Origin: Actinomycetota bacterium
Lineage (GTDB): Bacteria; Actinomycetota; Humimicrobiia; Humimicrobiales; Humimicrobiaceae
Length of the DNA: 24,177 nucleotides
Assembly (NCBI GenBank): GCA_023380915.1
Contig: JAMCSM010000039.1
Location: forward strand, 1 to 24,177
Reading direction: 5' to 3'
Of the stretch, positions 7,762-15,502 are shown piece by piece. The stretch's first letter is position 1; each line of letters opens with the position of its first letter. The notes under the pieces are model-generated. The model ran no database searches. It worked only from the letters and a program-made list of their open reading frames with translations, and was not told the origin of the DNA. A program made the position numbers and the translations under genes.

Positions 7762-8571
7762 ATGGCAAATACCGGAAAAACAATAAGACTTAAAAGAATA
7801 TTTGACAAAAACGGCAAAACAGTAATTTTTGCACCAGTTCACAATATGACTTCAGTTGATCCTTTCCCAGGTCAGATAGATGTCGTTAAAAGTGTAAGGG
7901 AATCTATAAAGGGAGGAGCAACTGCAGAAGTAATAAGCAAAGGTTTTTTAAAAATGGCAGCATCATCCTGGCAGGGAAGTATTGGGATACTAAATTATAT
8001 TTTTACATATGCATCTTTAAGTCCTAAACCTATACAGCAGGTAATGATTTCTTCAGTTGAAGAATCAGCAATATTGGGTGCTGATGGAGTTTGTTTTTTT
8101 GTAGGACTTGCAACTGAAGATGATGCTGAAGTTATAAAACTTCTTGGTAAGGTGGGAGAAGAATGCGAAAAATATGGTTTGGTCTTTGTGTGCGAAGCTG
8201 AATTTCCAGGATTTTATGGCTCATTTAAAGAAAGCGTGGAAAAATATGGACTTGAATATCTTAAATTTACAGGGAGGCTTTGTGCAGAACTTGGCTGCGA
8301 TCTTATTTCCACAAACTGGGCTGGAACAATTGAAAAATTTGCTGAACTTGTAGATTATGTTAAAATTCCTGTTCTTATAAACGGAGGTCCTAAAATGCCG
8401 GAGAAAGATTTTCTGAAAATGATTGAAGGATCAATCAAGGGAGGAGGAAGCGGATGCCTTGTTGGCAGAAACTTCTCAGAAACAGAAAGTATAGAAAAAA
8501 TTGTAAGAGCTGCTGCAAAAATTATAAGATTTGGCTCAAATACCGAGGAAGCATTGAAAGAATTAAGGTAA
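7762..8571 (+). CDS. DhnA/FbaB-type TIM-barrel protein lacking aldolase catalytic residues
   Basis: This 269-residue protein aligns along its length with class I aldolases of the DeoC/FbaB/LsrF family (PF01791; archaeal-type FBP aldolase, ADH synthase). The phosphate-binding parts are kept: INGGPK (206-211) and GGGSGCLVGRN (227-237). The catalytic positions are not. The family's P-M-D-H-G reads P-V-H-N-M (25-29, Asp to His27), M-Y-P-R reads E-F-P-G (147-150, Tyr to Phe148), and D-I-V-K-T reads D-L-I-S-T (180-184, Schiff-base Lys to Ser183). The rest is well ordered, so this looks like a repurposed enzyme or sensor, not a decaying gene. AAAGGAAGG precedes the ATG. It is probably co-transcribed with the UroD-like gene 84 bases upstream. 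Fold is confident, function unknown. Confidence 0.8.
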   Translation: MANTGKTIRLKRIFDKNGKTVIFAPVHNMTSVDPFPGQIDVVKSVRESIKGGATAEVISKGFLKMAASSWQGSIGILNYIFTYASLSPKPIQQVMISSVEESAILGADGVCFFVGLATEDDAEVIKLLGKVGEECEKYGLVFVCEAEFPGFYGSFKESVEKYGLEYLKFTGRLCAELGCDLISTNWAGTIEKFAELVDYVKIPVLINGGPKMPEKDFLKMIEGSIKGGGSGCLVGRNFSETESIEKIVRAAAKIIRFGSNTEEALKELR

Positions 8572-8652
8572 ATGTATCAGATAATTCAGATAAATTATAT
8601 AATATAAAAAAGTAATCAACAAAACTTCAAATGCCAGTCAGTCACAGGCTTA

Positions 8653-11598
8653 TTACGGTGAAGAAGTTGTAGTTGTAGATGATGTAGTTGTAGATGATGA
8701 TGTTGAAGTATCTGCTGACGTAGAACTTGTAGTAGAGCTTGTTGTTGTTTCTATTTCTATTGTTATTGTAACTTTACTGCCGAAATTTAAAAATGTATTT
8801 GCAGCAGGATTTTGTAAAACTACTTTTCCTGATGCATTAGGGTCAGGCAGAATATCAACAATAAAACCTGCAGAAGTCAAATCCTTAACTGCCTTTATAC
8901 TGTTGGAACCTGTTACATCAGGAACCTGAATACCCTTGCTTATATAAATTGTTACGGGTTGAGATTTATCATATACAAGACCTTGAGCAGGATTTTGATT
9001 AAATACCGTTTCCATTGCAGCACTATTTTGTTCCTCAATAAATATTATATTTGAAAATCCTGAATTATTTAGTGTTGCTGCTGCATTAGTTTTTGTCATT
9101 CCTATAACATTCGGGACTGATCCAGAAGGATTGACACCCTTGCTTATATAAATAATAATTTGAGTATTTGAATCTATGTCAGTATCAGGAGCAGGATCTT
9201 GATTAAATATAATATCCTGCTGCAGATTGCTGAAATCGTAAATTATATTTGTAATTTGAAGTCCGATACCAGCCAGCATATTTTCTGCAGTTGCTTTTGT
9301 TTGTCCGATTAAATTTGGCATTTTAAAAGTTTGTCTTCCCTGACTTATATAAATAGTTATCTGCGGGTTTATATTATCGACTGCTTCAATAACTGTTCCG
9401 CCTGGAGGATCTGTTTTAAATATGATATTTGCATCGTATTCATTATTTGTCTCAACCACTTCATTTACATTAAAGAAAAGTCCTTGCAAGATTTGTCTTG
9501 CTTCATCTGCAGATAATCCTGTAAGTTCCGGAACTGTAATTTTATTATGTATGTTGCAGTATTTCGTTGGAGCCATACCTTTTACAAAAAGTTTTGTCTC
9601 AAGCCTGTCTGGCGGACACCAGTAAGTTGGAAGCAAACCAGAATCTTTGCAAACCTGAATTTCAGTTAAAATATTATCAGGCACCCTGAACTGGCTGATC
9701 GGCTTTCCCTTTAAAGCCTCATTCATATATTCCTTCCAGATTTGGGCAGGAAATGCTCCTCCTGTTACATTTCTTTTATTAATAGGCTCCATGGGTTTGT
9801 TACTTTCCTGATAACCCATCCATACAACAGTAGTAAGTTCAGGAGTATATCCTGCAAACCATGCATCTCTTAAATCACTTGTTGTTCCTGTTTTGCCTGC
9901 TGCAGGTCTGCCAATACCGGCATTTTTACCTGTTCCTTCAGTTACTACTCTCTGAAGTATCTGGGTTGCAAGAAATGCCTGAGGTTCCTCAATAATTCTT
10001 TTTGTTTCAGAACTTTTTTGAGGATCATATTCATACAAAATATTTCCTTTTGAGTCGGTAATTTTTAATATACAGACCGGTTCATGATAAACTCCTCCCG
10101 ATGCAATCGTAGTAAATATTTTGCTTACATCCAGAGGTGTTATTCCTTTTTCAAGACCCCCAAGAGCTATTGAAGGATTGCTTCCTACATCGAAAATATT
10201 CATTTTATTAAGCAGCTTTTCAACATTTTCTGCTCCAACTTGCATTATCAGTTGAGCATAAACGACATTTACGGAATGAATTGTTGCATCAACTATATTC
10301 ATTGGATTTAAAGGCTCCTGAAATTTTTCTCCGCCATAATTATCCACTTTCCAGGGTTTTGAACCTTTTATGTCAATAGTTATCGGCCCGTTGGGGTTAA
10401 ATGTTGTCTCCGGAGGAATATTTTTAATGATTGTTTCAAGCAGGACAGGAACCTTAAATACCGATCCCGGTTGTCTTTTACCTTGTGTGGCAATATTGAA
10501 TTTACTTTCATTGTAATCTTTTCCACCGACAAGAGCATAAATATATCCATTATTTGAATCAACAGATATTAAGGCATAAGAAGGACCTATTGGATTAGGA
10601 AATATTTTTTTAAATGCGTTTTCAGCTTTGATTTGAAGATCCTTGTCGAGAGTTGTATAAATCCTCAATCCGCCTTTGAAAACGTTATAGTCTGTAAATT
10701 TTTTATCATAAAGCTGCTGTTTTACAAAATCAATAAAATAAGGAGCAAACCTGTTTTCCTGTATTCCTGATGTATTTGCATTTGTATTTAATAAGACAGG
10801 GTCTTCAATTGCTTGTTTGTATTCCTCATCATTAATAAAGCCCTGTTCCTTCATAATTGTTAAGACAGTATTCCTTCTGCTTATTGCTTTATCAAGATTA
10901 TTGAAGGGAGAATAAATTTCGGGAGCCCGCAGAAGACCTGCAAGCAAGGCTGCTTGAGATATGCTTAAATCATTTGCGCTTATACCAAAATAAGTTTGTG
11001 CTGCTTTTTCAATGCCATAAGATCCTGCACCAAAATTAACAGTATTAAGATACATTTCAAGAATCTTATCTTTGGTGTAATTTCTTTCTATCTGAATTGC
11101 AACCATTGCCTCATTAATTTTCCTTCTTAAAGTTTTTTCCTGACTGAAATAAACATTTTTGACATACTGTTGGGTAATTGTACTTGCTCCCTGTGAATAA
11201 TTTTTTGTTCTTATATCTGCAAGCAATGCCCCCAGTATCCTTTTATAGTCAACCCCCTGATGGATATAAAATCTTTTATCTTCTACAGCAACAACAGCAT
11301 TTCTGATATTTTTTGACATTTTATCAAAAGGAATAATTTCCCTGTTCTCAGCAGCATGAAATTCTGTCAACAGACTGCCGTCAATTGCATATACTTTTGA
11401 AGTTTCTGCAATAGGGGATGGATTTAAATCCTCAAGCTTGGGGACAGTAAAATAATAATATAAGCCGGTTAGTCCGAAAGCCAGTAATGCTAAAAATACT
11501 ATTACTATAAATGCAATCAAAGCACCGGTAAAACAGCCTTTTCTGGATTTCTTATTTATATTTTTATTGTAATTAATTTTTTTATTGTAGTTTTCCAT
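8653..11598 (-). CDS. Class A penicillin-binding protein with four PASTA domains
   Basis: Bifunctional peptidoglycan glycosyltransferase/transpeptidase, 981 residues, membrane-anchored with the catalytic part outside. Order: basic cytoplasmic tail (1-20), membrane helix (about 24-50), GT51 domain with catalytic Glu106 in VEDKRFYIHQGVD and Glu163, transpeptidase with Ser379-x-x-Lys382, Ser442-Val-Asn and Lys569-Thr-Gly. Four PASTA repeats follow at about 687-754, 756-821, 826-889 and 890-950. The last 30 residues are almost only Ser and Thr, a likely wall-spanning or glycosylated tail. PASTA domains on class A PBPs are typical of Firmicutes and Actinobacteria. Only a weak ribosome binding site (AAAGAAA) precedes the ATG. 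It is convergent with the aldolase-like gene and divergent from tyrS, so it forms its own transcription unit. Confidence 0.95.
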   Translation of the reverse strand: MENYNKKINYNKNINKKSRKGCFTGALIAFIVIVFLALLAFGLTGLYYYFTVPKLEDLNPSPIAETSKVYAIDGSLLTEFHAAENREIIPFDKMSKNIRNAVVAVEDKRFYIHQGVDYKRILGALLADIRTKNYSQGASTITQQYVKNVYFSQEKTLRRKINEAMVAIQIERNYTKDKILEMYLNTVNFGAGSYGIEKAAQTYFGISANDLSISQAALLAGLLRAPEIYSPFNNLDKAISRRNTVLTIMKEQGFINDEEYKQAIEDPVLLNTNANTSGIQENRFAPYFIDFVKQQLYDKKFTDYNVFKGGLRIYTTLDKDLQIKAENAFKKIFPNPIGPSYALISVDSNNGYIYALVGGKDYNESKFNIATQGKRQPGSVFKVPVLLETIIKNIPPETTFNPNGPITIDIKGSKPWKVDNYGGEKFQEPLNPMNIVDATIHSVNVVYAQLIMQVGAENVEKLLNKMNIFDVGSNPSIALGGLEKGITPLDVSKIFTTIASGGVYHEPVCILKITDSKGNILYEYDPQKSSETKRIIEEPQAFLATQILQRVVTEGTGKNAGIGRPAAGKTGTTSDLRDAWFAGYTPELTTVVWMGYQESNKPMEPINKRNVTGGAFPAQIWKEYMNEALKGKPISQFRVPDNILTEIQVCKDSGLLPTYWCPPDRLETKLFVKGMAPTKYCNIHNKITVPELTGLSADEARQILQGLFFNVNEVVETNNEYDANIIFKTDPPGGTVIEAVDNINPQITIYISQGRQTFKMPNLIGQTKATAENMLAGIGLQITNIIYDFSNLQQDIIFNQDPAPDTDIDSNTQIIIYISKGVNPSGSVPNVIGMTKTNAAATLNNSGFSNIIFIEEQNSAAMETVFNQNPAQGLVYDKSQPVTIYISKGIQVPDVTGSNSIKAVKDLTSAGFIVDILPDPNASGKVVLQNPAANTFLNFGSKVTITIEIETTTSSTTSSTSADTSTSSSTTTSSTTTTSSP
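8656..8748 (-). repeat. Low-complexity trinucleotide tract coding the Ser/Thr tail of the PBP
   Basis: The + strand shows iterated gttgta and gatgat units across the last 31 codons, read on the minus strand as ACA/ACT/TCA/TCT codons for Thr and Ser. Such a tract can change length by slippage in whole codons without breaking the frame, so tail length may vary among strains. The repeat is imperfect, which should limit slippage. Confidence 0.6.
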
Positions 11599-11713
11599 TT
11601 TTTCTTTAAAACCTGAACTTAAATAATATCATAATAAATTATTTAAATAATAATATTATCTGAAACTCAAATTACAATGTTTATCTCAAAATAATTTTAA
11701 TTTCAGTCATCAC

Positions 11714-11719
11714 ATTATA
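11714..11719 (-). promoter_or_regulatory. Possible -10 element for the PBP gene
   Basis: On the minus strand there is a perfect TATAAT about 115 bases upstream of the PBP start codon, inside the 248-base divergent gap shared with tyrS. No convincing -35 hexamer lies 16-18 bases further upstream and no extended -10 TG is present, so the call is weak. I found no clear promoter for tyrS in the same gap. Confidence 0.3.
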
Positions 11720-11846
11720 GACGTAAAGTTTGCCTGAAAGATTATTTTTAAGAACCGGGGTTATTTGTAGAAATTAGCTATTTAATATGCTAACATTGTA
11801 ATGTTTTTTTAGAGATTTGCATTGATAATTCTACTTAAAAAAGATA

Positions 11847-13085
11847 ATGATTGAAAAAGATTTCGAAAAACAAATGAACACCATTTTAAAAGGTGTTGAA
11901 GATATACTCCTTATTGATGAGTTAAAAATCTTAATCAAAGATTCCATAAAAAATGACAAAGCTCTAAACATAAAATTAGGTCTTGACCCTACAGCTCCGG
12001 ATATACATTTGGGGCATACGGTGGTTTTAAATAAATTAAGGCAGTTTCAGGATCTTGGACATAAGGCAATATTGATAATCGGTGATTATACTGCAAGAAT
12101 TGGAGATCCTTCCGGCCGTTCTACGTTAAGACCCAGTTTAAGTCCTCAAAAGATTGATGAAAATGCAAAAACTTACATGAACCAGGCATTTAAAATACTT
12201 GATTTTTCAAAAACTGAAGTTGTAAGAAATTCAAAATGGCTTGAACCTTTAAAATTTGAAGAAGTGCTTAATATCACTTCCAGAATTACAATTGCAAGGA
12301 TGCTTGAAAGAGATGATTTTAAAAAAAGATTTTCAGCAAATATGCCGATTACAATAATGGAATTTTTATATCCCCTGATGCAGGCATATGATTCAGTTTC
12401 AATAAAAGCAGATGTTGAATTGGGAGGTACAGATCAAAGGTTTAATTTGCTGATGGGAAGAGAACTACAAAAAGAATATGGAATTAAGCCCCAGATAGCT
12501 ATAACAATGCCAATACTTGTCGGAACTGATGGTGTTCAGAAAATGAGCAAGAGCCTTGGAAATTATATTGGTATAAATGAAAATCCTGATGAAATTTATG
12601 GTAAAATAATGTCCATACCGGACAGTGTAATGATTGATTATTATAATTTACTGACAAGGCTTTCCGGAGAAGAAATTTCAAAAATAACGCAAAATATGAA
12701 AAACGGTAGTTTAAATCCTGCAATTGCAAAACGCAAACTTGCTCACATAATAGTTGAAAATTTATATGACAAATGCTCTGCAGATGCTGCAGAAAATAAT
12801 TTTAATAAAATTTTTAAGGAAAAATCTATACCAGATGAAGTAAAAGAATATGTAATAAATAAAAAAGATTATCCGTCAGGGAAAATTAAAATAGTAAAGT
12901 TATTGACAGAAACAGGTCTTTGCTCTTCAAATAATGAATCAAAGAGGTTGATTGAGCAGGGCGGCTTAAAAATTAATAATATCAGGATTTCAGATATTAA
13001 TATTGAATTGTTGCTTGATGAATTAAACTTAAAAATAATTCAAAAAGGAAGAAGATTTTTTTTAAAAATAATCATAAAAATATAA
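11847..13085 (+). CDS. tyrS: Tyrosyl-tRNA synthetase
   Basis: Class I aminoacyl-tRNA synthetase charging tRNA-Tyr, cytoplasmic dimer, 412 residues, full length. The ATP-binding signature HLGH is at 54-57 within DPTAPDIHLGH and the KMSKS loop at 232-236. The tyrosine-recognition segment includes LGGTDQRFN (192-200). A C-terminal S4-like RNA-binding domain occupies about 345-405 (GLCSSNNESKRLIEQGG). The arrangement matches the TyrZ-like subgroup, with the longer spacing between signatures. The ribosome binding site is weak (AAAAAAG). No T-box leader is visible upstream, although the 248-base gap was searched by eye for the conserved GGTGG core. hypA follows after 59 bases and may be co-transcribed. 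Confidence 0.97.
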   Translation: MIEKDFEKQMNTILKGVEDILLIDELKILIKDSIKNDKALNIKLGLDPTAPDIHLGHTVVLNKLRQFQDLGHKAILIIGDYTARIGDPSGRSTLRPSLSPQKIDENAKTYMNQAFKILDFSKTEVVRNSKWLEPLKFEEVLNITSRITIARMLERDDFKKRFSANMPITIMEFLYPLMQAYDSVSIKADVELGGTDQRFNLLMGRELQKEYGIKPQIAITMPILVGTDGVQKMSKSLGNYIGINENPDEIYGKIMSIPDSVMIDYYNLLTRLSGEEISKITQNMKNGSLNPAIAKRKLAHIIVENLYDKCSADAAENNFNKIFKEKSIPDEVKEYVINKKDYPSGKIKIVKLLTETGLCSSNNESKRLIEQGGLKINNIRISDINIELLLDELNLKIIQKGRRFFLKIIIKI

Positions 13086-13144
13086 ATTGCTTAAGTTGGA
13101 TTAAAGTAAATAAAAACAATTTATAATTTACCAATCTTAAAATA

Positions 13145-13495
13145 ATGCATGAATTTTCCATAACCAGTTCCATTGTTGAAATTTTAAAAAATGAAGTAAT
13201 GGAAAGGAAGGTAAGAAAAATATCAAAAGTTAATTTTCTTTTAAATTCTTACGGGGGAGTGGAACCGCAGTCAATAAAATTTTACTTTGAATTACTTACA
13301 AAAAATGACAGTATTTTAAAAAATGCAAAATTAATATTTAAAAAGGACAAAATAAAATTTAAGTGTAAAAATTGCGGAGAATCTTTTGAAAATCTTAAAA
13401 TTGTTTCCAGATGCAAAAAATGCAAAAAGCCTGGTTTATCAATATTAATGCCTGAGGATATAAGAATAAAATCAATTGAAATAATTGAAATTTAA
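13145..13495 (+). CDS. hypA: HypA-like nickel metallochaperone for hydrogenase maturation
   Basis: Small protein of 116 residues, the normal HypA length. It starts with MHEFSI, where His2 and Glu3 are the conserved nickel ligands of the family, and has a zinc site made of Cys74-x2-Cys77 and Cys90-x2-Cys93. The central GGVEPQSIKFYFELLTK matches the family's conserved segment before the zinc loop. HypA delivers nickel to [NiFe]-hydrogenase (or urease) with HypB. No other hyp, hydrogenase or urease gene is in the window, so its partners must be encoded elsewhere, if present. The gene is placed between tyrS and the rny promoter region and has no strong ribosome binding site, so it may be translated from the tyrS transcript. 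Confidence 0.85.
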   Translation: MHEFSITSSIVEILKNEVMERKVRKISKVNFLLNSYGGVEPQSIKFYFELLTKNDSILKNAKLIFKKDKIKFKCKNCGESFENLKIVSRCKKCKKPGLSILMPEDIRIKSIEIIEI

Positions 13496-13565
13496 TAAAT
13501 TTCATGTATACGGTTGCTGTAATAAAATCTTTTCAATGCCGTAAGAAAATGCTGATTAATTTAAA

Positions 13566-13585
13566 AAATTGCAAAATTGCAATTT
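13566..13585. promoter_or_regulatory. Palindrome adjoining the -35 of the rny leader promoter
   Basis: Perfect nine-base arms AAATTGCAA (13566-13574) and TTGCAATTT (13577-13585) are separated by two bases. It ends one base before the -35 hexamer at 13587, the usual location for an activator or repressor site. A terminator for hypA is less likely because the loop would be too small and no T-run follows. Confidence 0.45.
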
Positions 13586-13586
13586 C

Positions 13587-13615
13587 TTGACTAAAATCAA
13601 TCTTAAAGTTAAAAT
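13587..13615 (+). promoter_or_regulatory. Sigma70-type promoter upstream of rny
   Basis: TTGACT (13587-13592) and TAAAAT (13610-13615) lie 17 bases apart, each one mismatch from consensus. The transcript would start near 13622 and run about 335 bases before the rny start codon. Confidence 0.5.
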
Positions 13616-13672
13616 TAGTATTAATATTTTTTTAAAATTATTATCTGAATTTTTATTTTTGTACTGATTTTT

Positions 13673-13720
13673 AGCTATGAAAAAGTAGTGGAACTTGATT
13701 GAATATAAATATTCATAGCT
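13673..13720 (+). ncRNA. Structured element in the rny leader (candidate)
   Basis: Perfect nine-base arms AGCTATGAA (13673-13681) and TTCATAGCT (13712-13720) close a 30-base loop. Inside are AAGT/ACTT (13683-13695) and GAATA/TATTC (13701-13714); the latter overlaps the closing right arm, so the two helices compete. This is compatible with a switching leader RNA, but I could not match it to any riboswitch class. Confidence 0.35.
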
Positions 13721-13911
13721 GGGGATTTTTAAATATTAAATTATTTGTGAAGATTATTAAATTGTTTTTTGTAAATTTTTATTAATTTTAATTATGCTTA
13801 TTAATATAAAATTAAAAAATAAAAAGATTTTAATAATTAAGTCAAGCTGACTGTTTAGCTTTGTTTTCACATAAAATTTAATATCCTGCATTTAAATTAG
13901 TACAAATTCAG

Positions 13912-13939
13912 AATTCGGGTAATTTTACCCGAATTTTTT
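13912..13939 (+). terminator. Intrinsic terminator directly before the rny ribosome binding site
   Basis: Arms AATTCGGGTA (13912-13921) and TACCCGAATT (13926-13935) form a ten-base stem with a four-base loop, and T's run through 13939. The ribosome binding site GGAGG of rny begins four bases later (13943-13947). There is no room for a promoter between the two, so rny transcription must read through this structure. Confidence 0.8.
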
Positions 13940-13957
13940 ATTGGAGGAACGATATAG

Positions 13958-15502
13958 ATGATTGAAGTATTAAGAATTATAGGAATTGGTGCAGCTATAC
14001 TTATAGTAGGTTTTTTTGGCGGGATGTACTACAGAAAACTGATTGTAGATGCCAGAGTAAATTCTGCTGAACAAAATGCAAAAAGAATAATAGAGGATGC
14101 TAAAAAGGAAGCACAAACTCTTAAAAAGGAAGCAATTGCAGAGGGTAAGGAGGAAATTGCAAATCTGAAGTTGAGAAGTGATGAAGACATTAAGAGACAA
14201 AGATTTGAACTGCAAAAACTTGAAAACAGGCTTCTTGGAAAAGAAGAATCACTGGAAAAAAAGACATCTTTTATTGAAAAGAAGGAACAGATCGTAAATC
14301 AGAAGGAAAAGGAAATTGACGGAATAAAAAATTCCTTAAATGAGGTACTTAAAAAAGAAATTTTAAGGCTGGAGGCAATTGCTGAATTAACAAGGGAGGA
14401 AGCAAAAGCTATTTTAGTAAAGAAAATGGAAGAAGATGCAAGGCATGATGCAGCAAAGGAGATTAAAAAAATAGAGGTTCAAACCAGAGAAGAAGCTGAT
14501 AAAATAGCAAAAAAAATTATTGCGCAAGCCATACAAAGATGTGCTATTGATCATGTTACTGAGACAACCGTATCTGTAGTAAATCTGCCTAATGATGAAA
14601 TGAAGGGCAGGATAATCGGACGTGAAGGAAGAAACATACGGGTTTTCGAAAATTTAACAGGAATTAATATTATAGTTGATGATACTCCTGAAGCTGTAAT
14701 ATTATCTTCATTTGATCCTGTAAGACGGGAAATAGCAAGGGTTACGCTGGAAAACCTGATTATTGACGGCAGAATACATCCTGCAAGAATTGAAGAAATG
14801 TATGAAAAAGCAAGCAAACTTATTAATAATGAAATTAAAGTTGAAGGTGAGACTGCTGTTTTTGATACAGGCATTGGGGAAATTAATTCAGGACTGATAA
14901 AGGTACTTGGAAGATTAAAATACAGAACAAGCTATGGCCAGAATGTTTTAATGCATTCTAAAGAAGTTGCTTTTGTCGCAGGTATAATTGCTTCAGAACT
15001 TGGCACAAATATTAAAAAAGCCAAGAGAGCAGGACTGCTGCATGATATTGGAAAAGCATTAACCCATGACATTGAAGGATCCCATGCTTTAATTGGAGCA
15101 GAGCTTGCAAAAAGACTTCATGAAGATGAAGATATCTGTCATTCAATCGAAGCACATCATAATGAAATTGAGACTGAAACATTACTTGATGTAATAGTTC
15201 AAGTTGCGGATGCTGTTTCAGGAGCAAGACCTGGGGCAAGAAGAGAAACAATTGAAAGCTACATCAAGAGACTTGAAAGCCTGGAAAAAATAGCTTCCGA
15301 ATTTAGCGGGATTGAGAAATCCTATGCAATACAGGCAGGAAGGGAAATCAGAGTTATAGTTAAACCTGAAGAAGTAAATGATGAAATGTCAGCAGTAATT
15401 GCAAGGGATATTGCAAAAAAAATTGAAGGTGAAATGGAATATCCAGGTCAAATAAAAGTAACTGTTATAAGAGAAAGCCGTGCAATAGATTATGCAAAAT
15501 GA
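13958..15502 (+). CDS. rny: Ribonuclease Y
   Basis: Membrane-bound endoribonuclease that initiates mRNA decay in many Firmicutes and other bacteria, 514 residues (the B. subtilis enzyme has 520). Domain order: N-terminal membrane helix (5-25), long charged coiled coil (about 30-190), KH RNA-binding domain with GREGRNIR at 221-228, and HD phosphodiesterase domain with His333 and His362-Asp363 (LLHDIGKA). GGAGG lies ten bases before the ATG. It heads the operon that runs to hflX, and its last 11 bases overlap the next gene. A terminator hairpin stands just upstream of its ribosome binding site, suggesting attenuation or RNA-processing control of its own expression. Confidence 0.97.
   Translation: MIEVLRIIGIGAAILIVGFFGGMYYRKLIVDARVNSAEQNAKRIIEDAKKEAQTLKKEAIAEGKEEIANLKLRSDEDIKRQRFELQKLENRLLGKEESLEKKTSFIEKKEQIVNQKEKEIDGIKNSLNEVLKKEILRLEAIAELTREEAKAILVKKMEEDARHDAAKEIKKIEVQTREEADKIAKKIIAQAIQRCAIDHVTETTVSVVNLPNDEMKGRIIGREGRNIRVFENLTGINIIVDDTPEAVILSSFDPVRREIARVTLENLIIDGRIHPARIEEMYEKASKLINNEIKVEGETAVFDTGIGEINSGLIKVLGRLKYRTSYGQNVLMHSKEVAFVAGIIASELGTNIKKAKRAGLLHDIGKALTHDIEGSHALIGAELAKRLHEDEDICHSIEAHHNEIETETLLDVIVQVADAVSGARPGARRETIESYIKRLESLEKIASEFSGIEKSYAIQAGREIRVIVKPEEVNDEMSAVIARDIAKKIEGEMEYPGQIKVTVIRESRAIDYAK

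Larger units (their letters stand above)
13496..13957. other. Intergenic region with rny promoter, structured leader and terminator
   Basis: This 462-base AT-rich gap has no convincing gene. A 28-codon frame at 13504-13590 has no ribosome binding site and no recognisable product. From left to right it holds a weak hairpin (arms at 13510-13516 and 13534-13542), a palindrome (13566-13585), a promoter (13587-13615), a long-range inverted repeat (13673-13720), small overlapping hairpins near 13841-13861 and an intrinsic terminator (13912-13939) just before the rny ribosome binding site. A regulatory leader or a small RNA ending at that terminator are the two readings. Confidence 0.55.

Noticed and set aside
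11599..11846. T-box or other tRNA-responsive leader before tyrS
   Set aside because: No T-box core or terminator/antiterminator pair is visible. The short AACAT/ATGTT hairpin at 11792-11805 with T's is too weak to call.
13504..13590. 28-codon open frame after hypA
   Set aside because: No ribosome binding site and no recognisable product; it overlaps the palindrome and promoter.
14551..14874. 107-residue minus-strand open frame inside rny
   Set aside because: It lies over the KH-domain coding region of rny and has no family-like sequence; it is a shadow frame.
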